Assembly (NCBI GenBank): GCA_002633025.1
Contig: NMRB01000087.1
Location: forward strand, 239,576-303,575
Reading direction: 5' to 3'
DNA: 64,000 bases
Source of the DNA: Notospermus geniculatus
Taxonomy: Eukaryota > Nemertea > Pilidiophora > Heteronemertea > Lineidae
Shown here in pieces: positions 46,101 to 58,100 of this stretch. The notes beneath the pieces were generated by a model. It was not told where the DNA came from and searched no databases. It saw only the letters and a program-made list of their open reading frames with translations. How positions within the stretch are numbered: the first letter of the stretch is position 1; each line of letters opens with the position of its first letter. Position numbers and translations under genes: made by a program.

Positions 46101-49100
46101 TGATTCAGGATACTGGGTCATTGGAACCGGGAGTACAGGTTCAGAATGCTGTGTCATCAAAATTGGGAGTCCAAATTCAGTGTCTTGTGTAATTAGAATT
46201 GTTGTATAATTCAGTGTGGAGGAGTCACGCTATTAGCTAATAAACTAGAGTCCCAATTTTAAGCAATATGGATCTCAACATGTGAAAGGGTACGTCATTC
46301 ATATTAATGAAAATTTCCTTAATAGACTCTGGTGTTTCTTCGCTACCCTGAAGTGTTTTCGACAAGACATAATTTCCCCATCCCAGTCAGTATAGATCCA
46401 CACGGAGTGTTAATTTTGGACTTGCAATAGCACACTGTGCTCACTGTCGGATATCAATTTGCTGAGCTGGCAAACTCTTCATCTGGTACAAGAATACACG
46501 CAGGACTATCATTGGGTTATGGCGTATTGTCCCGAAAAGAATTGTTCTAACTCGTCTAGCGGATTATTCCGAGGATTAATTACGGTGTCGATCGCACCAT
46601 CCTATCTGTAATTGGACCGGTGTGAGTACTAAGTCGTTTAAAATTGCCTTTTAGGTTATTTGTGTTGGTGTGGTATACAAATGATGTTTTAGTAGCATGG
46701 GGGGATATCCATCATCAAATTGCTCGATTACTTGCCAAAGCCATCAGATTCTAACATGACGTGAATCTCTCGTAAAGCAATCTGTATGCATGTCCTAAAT
46801 AACCACTTTGTAATTGTGTGTTCGATTTCTTGGGCAAGGCACTTGCCCTGTCCTGATTGTCAATGTCACGGTCAATGTGATCAGAAGCCATCAGATTCTA
46901 ACATGACATGAATCTCACAGAAAGCAATCTGTATACATTCCTAAATAACCACTTTGTAATTGTGTGTTCAATTTCTTGGGCAAGGCACTTGCCCTGTCCT
47001 GATTGTCAATGTCACGGTCAGCAAAAGGCAGAGAAAATGACTGCTTCCTAGTAATGTTCATCCTTTAGGTCAGGTTCACACAGAGCTACACGGTATATGG
47101 ATATGCCGGCGAACAATGGCTTCACAAAGGGTTCATGACCATAAAACCTTTGTTTGCAAGCCGTGCCCGTGCAGGTGTAGCTCTATGTGAACCTGGCCTT
47201 AGGTAATCAGAGGTTCTCATATTTGCTCCCTGAATGTTGCTGACTCTGCACTTTTAGATTCTGGAACGCATATCTTGTAGGGCATGCACAGTTTTCCTTC
47301 ACTCAGACTGTGTAATATATCACTTTTCAATGAGACTTGTGCAGCCACACATTGATCGCTTGCTCACTGTATGGAGCTTTCAACTGTCGTGTGTGTTCCT
47401 GAGTCAAAAATACATGAAGTACAGAAATATTGCACTCCAGAACAGTTATGGGGAGGCGTCAGGAATATTCACCTGCATTTGATCTATATTTAATGTTTCA
47501 CCAAAGAGTCATCCATCCTCAGGGGAATAAAAAACATACTTTTCTTGGTAAGCACAAGTATCCTCTCATATCCCGACTGTATTTAATCTCGGTGATTGAA
47601 TGGGACTGGACCATATGTACCAAATGACATATTACCAGCGATATCCAGCACAAAAATCAATGTTTCCATTGCTGTTTATCTTGTCCACTGTCACCATATA
47701 TCATTGATAACACTCTGTTTTATGCTTATGTTGAAAAACATTTGGATAACCGGCTCACCGTACTGTGTTTCCGTTGGATAATGGGGTTGATGCCTGGCAG
47801 TGCAGTTTGACTTTTCAGCGCTGTTAACCCACTGAAGACTGGCTGATATTGACCGGGGATGCAAACCATCCCTTGAGTAACCAATAAATTGGATTGGGAG
47901 CTCAGCACCAAATTGCTCTCATGAGTCCTACTGATAGTGGCAATATAATCTTTCATTTCTCAATGTATCAGCAAGAATCAAACATGGGTCCTTCCAACCT
48001 CAGTCCAGGGACGAATTTTCCCGGGACGAATTATCCGGGGACGAATTTTCCTGTAACCAACCGCAGTACTACACAGTCAGACATCTGGGCCCGGTTGCAC
48101 GAAACTCACGACAGCGCTATCTTGGTGTTAGCGCTAACTTGATGTTAAATGACATAAAAGAACAAAGGATTTTTACGTCATCTAACATGAAGATAGCGCT
48201 AACACCAAGATAGCGCGGTCGTGAGTTTCGGGCAACCGGGCCCTGAACTGCACTAAATGCTATACTCTGACAGAGCATAGACGATTCTCGAATTCGTAGA
48301 TCTGCACACTTCCGCCGAAATCTCAACCACAACCTCGATGTGAAACGGGATGACGTGACGCAATCCATGATTCAGCAATGATCGACTCTGACGCAATGTC
48401 TTCAAATTCAGTGTCGTGGAGTTGTCAGCGTCAGGTCGTTCAGCTTCAAATCGAGGTTATGGTTGAGATTTTGGCAGAAGTGTGCAGATCTTTGACGTTT
48501 ACGTCAAGTTTTGAATCATGGTCGATGCTGGTGGGCATGCAGTGCATGTAAAGTCACCAAAACCTTGAACTGTTGAGAAGGCGCAGCTAGTGGATTATTT
48601 AGCCACCCGGTTCAATCTCCAGTCGTTTCGGTGAGGTGATCTCTATGGTACTGTACCATTGTGTGTCTTCTCCGGGGCTCCAGTTTCCCCCTACATGACA
48701 TAAATATCACCTGGTTTGTTTGATGAGTAGCTAAATATGCCCTGAGTGGGTGCTTGCACGACTGAAATAATATTTTTAAAAAACCTTAGCACAGGGATCT
48801 CTTGGCTCCTTTCCTGCAAAACCATGTTCTCTTTTCCTTGTTTATAGGGCATATGGGAAATCATTTCCTGCTATCTATCATTCATGTCATTCTAAACCAT
48901 AAATATTACTTGGTTGATTGCACGTAACAATCGATTTATTAGGTGATGTAATTGCATACATGTATAATACTGGTAGTGGACCAATTTGATATCTATTGAT
49001 ACTCCTAATATACTATATGATACTATCATATCTAATTGTTACAATATAATTGTCACATGTATACATTGTCTTTTGAGTGTTGTTTGAGTAAAAATTCTCC

Positions 49101-52100
49101 AAAAATGTTGTCAAGGTGATACTCTTGGCTCTCATGGCAGTCATGCCTGTAGCTGTACCTGCAAGTCATCAACAAAGACGTCCTTGATGTAACGAGCCAA
49201 TTGCTTTTTAGACCTGATACATATACAAAGTGTTTGATTTGTTTAACCCACATGTAATTTGGTGTGCAATTGGGTTATGACATGACCCTTCACTGGGGGC
49301 ACTTTGGCAAGAATGCGGAATTACTCCAGCTGAACTATGCAACCTTGATGATGAAGTTCATGTAGTTGTTGCCAATGGTGTTGGAGTTTTATTATCACAT
49401 TTTGAAGTGATTGATTTTAGTTGCATCGTTAGGACCCATGTCACCCTGTTCTCATCAAGTACGTTGTGCAATTTTTGATTTCTGAGTAACGTACTTCTAA
49501 ACAGCGAGTTCATTGGCGTCATTGATAATCTAATCTAGAGTATACATTTAGAACCGTGCATTTATTAACAGCCAGGTTCTTCTCAAGGAGTTTTTCATTG
49601 TAACATCAGGAGAATTTTGTAAATAAAAGCCAAATGTGATGACGAAAACGGATGTTGGCAAATGTTCCTGTACAGTATGCGGAACCAGATATGCTCAGAA
49701 TGCATTTACATGTACATGTACATGTACGTTGCATACATGTATATACGTACGAGCTCCATGTCGATACCTTCTTCATCTTATGGATTGTCTGCCAACTGTC
49801 CCGAGCAAAATTGATGTTCTTTCGTTTTATTACCAGAAACTTGACTTATTTGTCGAATGTAAACTCGGTGAGTGGTTGTCAAGAGTTTTGTGTTTATCGA
49901 AAAAATAGCTTTATAAAATCTGTGTCGATGTGTGTGGCTCTGTTAACAAAAATGAATGGTTACTGCATTTCCTGTTTGCACTTCAATACATGTCGGTTTT
50001 GGCAATTTGGGGTATTATTACGGGGTATTGCGAGTTGCATTGTCAGCTCATGATGTCTGCATCTTCTCTACTTGTTCCTCCCCGAGTGCCAATTGACTAC
50101 TTTAATTCGGCGTCGATTCCCAGTATATGGGGACAGCACATCATGATGCAGAACGCAGAAAAGGTTAACTTTAATTATGAGTGATGTTAGGACACCGTTT
50201 TAATGGGAAAATTCATAAGAAATAAAAAGCACGTCGCAGCAATGACTTCATCATCAGGGTTTACTGAGGCATGGCACTCTGTTGTAACGTCAAAATGCAG
50301 TCAGCATGAAGTTGCTAAAATATTGAATTGAGAACTTTGATGCCAAATATTGGGCAAATTTATGTGTAACAGGAGGAAACCAGAGTGCCTGGAGGCAACG
50401 TGAACTTTCAGAGACCTGCCCTGTCAATCACATGAAGAGCGTGTTTGCACCAAGGATCGAATCTGGCTAGAACATCAGAGGTGTCGGGACACAATTTTTC
50501 CATTGCACTTCTCCAACAGCCCAATTATTGCCAGTATCAATTATTGCCTACCACATCAGCCCCAAAGAAACAGAGTATTTGTCATATCATTATAACATTC
50601 AGTAAAACTGAGACGAAGGGAATATTATATCAAGATTTTCATGGTATCATTTATTACAGAATATTTTTCATGGATATCTTGACATTGTATCGATTTCCAT
50701 TGTAAATTAATTCTTTTTTCTTCCATTGTATGGTTTGTTATTTGATCTCAAACTGTCACAGTAATCGCACAGAAACCACGCTGGAGCTGCAAGTGCTGTT
50801 ATGACTGGTGTAACACAGCATTATTTGATTCTAAGAAAAATGTCCTCTGGAGTAAATTAGCTTGTACTTTCTCATTTCAGGCCCGATTTATTTGATTTTG
50901 AAGAACTGGTGAAGAATGAGAATGAAGTCAATCTTGAGCACGCTTTCAGGGTGGCGTATGAACGACTTGGCATTGACAGGCTTCTGGATCCTGAGGGTAG
51001 GTTGTTGCTGGGATTGTTGGTGCCAACGATGAATTGGCAGCTTTTCACTGCCAGTGGCTGTAACCTGGACTAATCCAGAAAAATCTTATAGAAACTCTGT
51101 CACGTAAGTATTCATTGGAAGGAATCTCAGAGAGCTTTCCAATGAATACAAATTGACCCGATCTAGCAAAAGTAGGTGCATGTCGCAGGTGATCATCCCT
51201 GGTCATCAGTTTACTATCCTCACTGCTGTCGGCTATTGCTGTCAACCTGCAGAGATGTATATTTCAGCTTTTGTGTTGTGAAGGCGGTTGCCCTTTCCTC
51301 GGTTGTGACGTGCGCCTACTTTTGCTAGGGTCACATATGTTGCTTCATTGGATATGACACTGACAGTGAAGTTGCTCTTTCTAGGCCTGTTGGTTCTTCA
51401 CACCCAAGTTAGGTGAAGGACAGAGGCAAGGTCTCCCGCTCCTTCCTGCTCCTCTGCTCTGCAGTTGCGGTGATGAAAATCACAGCGCCCAACTTCATTC
51501 CTATTCCTTGTGTATTTCAGATGTAGACCTGGAAATCCCCGATAAGAAGTCTATTATGACATATGTGATGTGTCTTTTCCAAGTCTTACCAAATGCTAGG
51601 AATCTTTTGATTAAAGACACAACCGATTCATCATCCGTATCCCCAGTTGAAAAATCGTGCAACACGGATCTGAGTTCGTCAAAGGAGAGAGAAACATCTG
51701 AAACGAAAGATTCAATGGTGAGTTTTAATAGACACAGCTTTTATGTCATGTCTAACATGTCGACCTAGTTGTTCAGATCAAGGAAACAATGCTCTTCAAT
51801 CTTTGGCGTGAAATTTGAGCTGGGTGGGCAAAAAGGGGCATGCTGAAATGATACGCTCCATTCTTGTTGAAGTGATGCCTCCTTTTGGTCATGCTCAGGA
51901 AGAAGCTCAGATCTCTGTAGGGCAATTCATAGCCTCCGAAATCATCTTCTCCAAGTCGTTCTCCATACGAAGATTTAACCATTTCACTCCCACGGCAGTG
52001 GCGGTTTTTCAAAAACAGAAAAATAAAGTATGATTCCGAAAAGGAATTGGGACACCTGCAAGACTCATATCTTTCCAATGAATACCGTTTGATGGGGTTG

Positions 52101-55100
52101 GGGTACTTTTCTGTTTGGTGCATGTTTTCGAATTTGACAATACAAAATGTACCTTGGCAATAAAAGGTCCAACCTACGATAGCTATTAATCTGACAGTCA
52201 AAACAATTGCACTGGGACAGACATAGCAGACTCCACTAGAGGTCAACAATGATATCCCCTTTGTTCTTTTTCAGTCCACAATGTCGTTCACGAGTTCTTC
52301 AAGTGCCAGCAGTGGCAACAGTATTAATCTCGCATCATATCAGGAATCACTAGAGGGTATATTGACGTGGCTCTTGGAGGCTGAGGAGATCCTCGCGTCT
52401 CAAGGCGATGTGGGGCAAGAGGATGACGTTCAGAAGGTGAAGGAACAGTTCCAAGTGCATGAGGTAAGTATCGAGTGCGGTTCTTGGCGTGGAGTTCTTT
52501 TGGTGGGTGAATGACTTCAACCAAAAATTTATAAGCGAGCCGAGAGTTTTCTCAGGTACAGTTTCATTTGGTGGATTTAGAAAAATGTTGTAATGTCTGA
52601 TGTTTCTGATGAAGGTAGATCGGCAGCTCTGTATTCATTTCCCTGAACAAGATTTGCAACTTCCCTCTGCTCCTATCATATTCAAGATTTTCACTTACGC
52701 TGTTCATGATGTAGGCAGGATAAAGGTGTGCATTTGATGCTGCGTTCGACAGTAAATCCTCTGATGTTCTGCCTCACTGTGCTGCCTCGATGTAATGGGG
52801 AGCCGAAGTGGGGATTCAGTGTGCAGCAGAGGAAACCGGAATGCATGGTCCAGACAACTGTGTGAAGGCCTTTAAACAGGCCCTACTGCCCTAAATGATA
52901 TTGACAAAGGTTTACATCTCAGGCCACTGCACATTACTTTCAATGTAAACGCTATTGCCAGCTCTGGTTGAATCAATCCATATGACATACATGTATATTT
53001 TCTGTCGACAGGACTTCATGATGGAGCTTACAAAGCATCAGCAGGTAGTTTCAGCCGTCCTACAAGAAGGTCACACACTCATATCAGATCTCAAGGTCAC
53101 AGAGGATGAAGAAGCAGAAATAAAGGTCCAAGTTGCATTACTCAACTCACGGTGGGAGGACCTCCGTGTCAAGGCCATGGATAGGCAAACTAAGTAAGTC
53201 TAGGAACCAGTCCTGCAGATTAGTTATTCACACAGTGCTACCCAACTGGTTTGTATCCAACATAGAGCATAAAAACGACACAGAAAATGATAAAAAAGTA
53301 AAATCGTCTCCGAATTTTGCAAATTTTCGACCCCCAACAGGTGTCTCCTCAGGCACTTTCTATCAACTGGGTTTGAAGTTACGGTATTGAATCGAGTGCT
53401 GAGTGCCAAAAACGGCATTACTAACTCTACTGACAGCATTGGGAGAATTCAGTGTACGGCAGGAGGAAACCAGAGTGCCCAGAGAAAACTTGTGCCCCCT
53501 CAAAGAAAGTCACCCTCTCTATCACATGAAGTGCGGGGCCAACTGGGGATCGGACCCGGGACCTCAGCCGTGACAGGCTCCAATGTTTCTGCTGCACCAC
53601 TCTGACAGCAATTCAGGTTTGCATCCTCATACATGTAGCTATATGTTTCATGCAGCACTGTTCTTGGTGTTTCAGGCTGCAGACTTTGTTGATGGACCTT
53701 CAGCAGAAGCAGCTAGATCAGTTAAATGCCTGGCTTAACAAGATGGAGGCCAAGATAGGGGAACACGAGGCTGTGGGAACTGATATTGATGTGGTCAGAC
53801 AGCAGGTCGAAGAACATAAGGTAAGTCCATCAAATTTGTAAGGCTGCCGTTTTCTTGGGAACTCAAGGAGCAGCTCATTCAGCACTCACTTGATCCTCCC
53901 AGGACAGTTCAGAATGCAAAATGGTGACTTGGCTGGGTATCGAACCTGTGGCCTGTAGTTGGCCACAAGTCTGAGGCTCAAATCATTGTGCTGCCACGTT
54001 TCCCTCTTCGTGCTTTTCGCTTCACATAGTGAGATTTGGTAGAGTAGCAGTTCGAACCACCCTGTGGAGGCTGGGATCAAAGAGGGTTTCAGGAGGTTTC
54101 TTGCCACACATCACCCCTTTCCATCATGGTTCATGTTACAATTTCTTTGTTTCTTCAATGTGTAGGTGTTACAGGAAGAATTGGAGGAGCAACAGGAGAA
54201 AGTTAGCAGTTTGCAAAACATGGTTGTTGTGGTTGACGAGGCAGCGAGTGACACAGGTGAGAGACCTGAGAGCCGAGTGGTAATCACATCCACTAAGCAA
54301 GCGGTTGGTCCCGGATTCGAATCCAGCTCGGGCCATATGGGATATTATCCCTGGCTTTTGACATCCATCACCTGGGACAGTAAGCTGTGGTGCCTTCTAC
54401 CTTGTTTCTTTGCAAGGGCAAGTGCATGTAAAAAACCCCATCCAAGTGAGGAACATGAGTAGCTTGAGATGGCCTCTGCCATACTTAATACCAGGAACTT
54501 TAGTGCTGTATGTATATGATACAATACGATTGTTCAACAGGGAGTGTGAACTGATGATCAAGCAATTCATAATCAGTGTGCCTACCTTCCATTCTTTGTA
54601 GTCTACATCGACCTTGAGCAGCAGCTGGAGAGTCTAGGCCAGCGATGGGCCGACGTCTGCCATTGGACAGAAGAGAGATGGCTAGTTCTTAACGAGATCT
54701 TCCAGAAGTGGAATCTGTTTATCGAGAGTGAAAACAGGTTTAGAGACTGGTTACAGGAGAAGGAATTGGTGCTAGGGGAGATGATCATGGCTGACCTGAC
54801 GGAGTCGAACGTGGTGCTGAATCAAGTGAAAAAGCTCAAGGTAATAACTACTTTCTTCTGTGTTAAAGGGACCCCTACAGGCAACATCCTCATAGAATTT
54901 TGATGTGCTTATTACACTGATCGGTTGGCTTGAGAACCTAACTCCGACATTTAATGCAAGTAAAATACACTAAACATGTACATTTGAGCCGAAATCTGTA
55001 GGTTATCATATTGCTAGCGCCACCTGTGATGAAATGACTGCACTGATATGAGCCTAATGTCTAGCTGTCTACAGGGTCCTTTAAAGCAGAAACATGAAGA

Positions 55101-58100
55101 GGGATTTCATACAATTATCGTTGTTGCAACTTTGCCACTAAAATCTTCCTAAAAAGTTTGCCACAAAGACAGTGCCCAGTGAGTGGCTCACAAATTACTT
55201 GGCAAGTGCACTCATTCTGTAAATGACAAAAAAGCTGTGAACTTTACAATGTTGTTTCAGCTGATAGAAGAAGATATGGATCAGCAAATGCAGAAATTTG
55301 ATGAATTGAATGAGCGAGGCCATGAAATTGTTGACGTTGTGGAAGATGATGAGATGGTAGTTAATAAGATAAACGCACAGCTTGAAGAGTTTCAGGAGAG
55401 GTGGGAAAACCTGGTGCGGCAGATGGAACACCAGAGTAAAGAAGTACGTACATGTATAGAGATAATGGAGTTGGAAAGTATTCCTATAAATGCAGCCTGG
55501 TATGGTCATTATGTTGTGCTGCTGGAATAAAGGTATTGAATTTAGTTAATATCTTCTGGGGTTGTGTGTCAGCTGCTAGTCTCTTAGGGTGGTATTCATA
55601 AAGCGGTTCTATCGTTAGAACCGTCTTAGGCCGGTTCCAAGTACAGTTGTTGACCACACATGGAACCGGCCTAAGACGGTTCTAACAATAGAACCGCTTT
55701 ATGAATACCACCCGTAGTGACTCCTATGTCAGAGCCTAGTGTACATGTAGATGGCTGCATCGATGGTGAGCCAGAATACAGTCTCAAATTTCTTTTCAGA
55801 TTGCTCAAGTCAACATAGATTTCTCAAGTCTCAGTAGTCCGATGGAGGAGTTAGCAGATTCTGGGCCAAAGAGTCCAAAGCGGCCTAGAATTGAGTCCTG
55901 TAAACGTAGTGACTTTGAAAACATGGTAAAATCTATGCACGAGTGGTTAGACAAAACGGAAACTAACCTTGAACTGCTGACGACAGAGGCGCCTGATCCA
56001 CATGATCAGCTGACATCAGAGGAACAACTAGTCTTGATTAAGGTAGGCCAGGCTGACATTAATTATCCAGTCACTCTAAACTGCCAAGTGTTTCCATAAA
56101 TATCTTATCTGATGCATTATATTCCACTCTTTCAGGACATAGACACTGATTTGAATAATCACCGCAGCGTGTACCAAGACATCCATGATATGGAGGTGAT
56201 ACTGAAGGAACAGTTAGTAAGCAGTAAGTAGCTGGTTTCGGGGTGAAACATCTATTCTTATTCATATACTTCAGGTCTAGTGGAGATTTGATTTGAGCAA
56301 TAAATTTCATGAATTTGCCACATGTCAGTATTTGAAAGCAATTTTCAATGCACTGTGCTGAACTTTGCTGGAATTCCTGCATTCCCATAAAGGGTTGACT
56401 ATCCATCTGTCTGGGCCTGAAATTATGAGAATTTGTTACTCGTAAAATGTCAGCAATACTTGGCTGATTGGAAAAACTATTTCTAATATTAAAAGAAATA
56501 AGGTTTGATTGACAATATTTGTCTATTTACCCATGGCCCAGGTCGTGAAGGTGAGTACTAAGAATGAATTTTGATGAAAAATAACAATTCTTCTCATTAT
56601 CTCAACTGATTTGCTTGGGTTTAGATCTTAGGAATTTTGGTTTTCTTATCGACTTTTGGCGGGGAGGGCATCAAAATTTTCTATGTTGCACTGAAGCATG
56701 GCAGTGTGTGTTCTTACTTGGCCTGCTGAATGCCCAGATAATGAATAGAATAATAGACATATCTGACATAATTTTGTGGCATTTCGTAGCGATATTGTTT
56801 TGAATCTGTTTGCATCGAGTGAAGTTTCGTTTCAGAGAAATATTTAGTGTCTTTTTCACCACTTTTCACTGTCAAAAGNGTGGAACTGCAAGTGTAGTGG
56901 AAGTCTCTAATTTGAGCTCTTTTCTCAATGTAAATACATCCCTTTAGGAATGGTGGCAAACTCCTAAGCCATCTACTACATGTACTGTACTTATTTACTG
57001 AACTTTTCCTGACGATGGTTTGATTTAGACAACTGGGGTCTGTTTCTACGCAGGTGATCGCCAGCAAGCCATCCTAAGTGCCAAGGATCATTCTCCGCCC
57101 AAAGCCTTCCTAGATGCCATGCAAGCCTTCCTGAAGTGGTTAGAGAATATTGACGCAGTATTAGAGTCAGAGAAATTCTGTGTGAATGAACTGGATATAC
57201 TTGAGGACAATTATCACAACTTTGAGGTATGTATGTAATGAAACTTAAGGGTTATGAAAAGTGACTCGAAATTTCGAATTTTTGACACAAAAAATCTGAC
57301 TAACTGCACAATGAATTGAGAAAATAAGGCTCGGGGCACCTTCCTATGACGGTTCCCGAGGCCCCCGAGCCTTATTTTCCAAATTTTTTGTGCAGTTAGT
57401 CAGATTTTTTGCGTCAAAAATTCGAGATTTCGAGTCACTTTACATAACCCTTAATAATAGACCGTTCTCAAATTGACATAAACGACAAAGATCTGTGCAT
57501 GTCCGCCGAAATCTCCACCGTAACCTCGGTCTGAAACTGAATGCTGTGACGCAGATAACCCCACGACAGCGACTTCGAAGACGTTGTGTCAGAGTCGACC
57601 TGTTATGGTCGGACCGTAACTGAATGATGGATTGCGACACGTCACCCGGGTTCAGATCGAGGTTCTGGTTGAGATTTTGCCGGAAGTGCACAGATCTGCG
57701 AATTTGAGAATCGTGTATTGCTGGTCGTCTCACTGTAGCACGCCACTGAACTACATTTAACTACATGTATATTCTTATGAGTTATACTGTAAAACTAAAT
57801 AATTATTCCAAAAAATTATTCTGAAGAACCGTATCTCAGTGCTCTGATCTCACCATTCCCTTCAAATGTTTATGTACCGGTACCTACTGTTCAACAGGAA
57901 CTCCAAAAAGACATCCATGACCACTTGCCGACCGTCGAGTACATCAACAGGACAGGACGAGAACTCATCGAGAGGTCGTCCTCCCGTGAGAAGGTGGAAC
58001 AGCTCCAACACGATCTCCACACTGCCAATTCCTGCTGGTCACAGGTCACTGCTGCTATTGACGAACGATTGAGTCGATTGCAGAGAGCTATCAATTCTTT

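Larger units (their letters stand above)
43788..50880. other. 7.1 kb dystrophin intron between CH2 exons
   Basis: No exon is needed here: the flanking exons join in phase 2 with no missing residues. Contents are a 29-base minisatellite, a degenerate satellite, a 147-base tandem duplication, four palindromic MITEs and one antisense SINE. The rest is unremarkable AT-rich intron. Confidence 0.7.

Noticed and set aside
49703-49750. ACATGTACATGTACATGT run as a regulatory array
   Set aside because: ACATGTA motifs are scattered across the entire window and look like background composition of this genome.
53520-53611. Possible antisense tRNA gene
   Set aside because: tRNA-like head of SINE family 2, with several decayed copies in the window.
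54258-54345. Possible tRNA gene
   Set aside because: Box A and B motifs are present but the cloverleaf is incomplete and a conserved SINE body follows; a second copy at 35.7 kb confirms a dispersed repeat.
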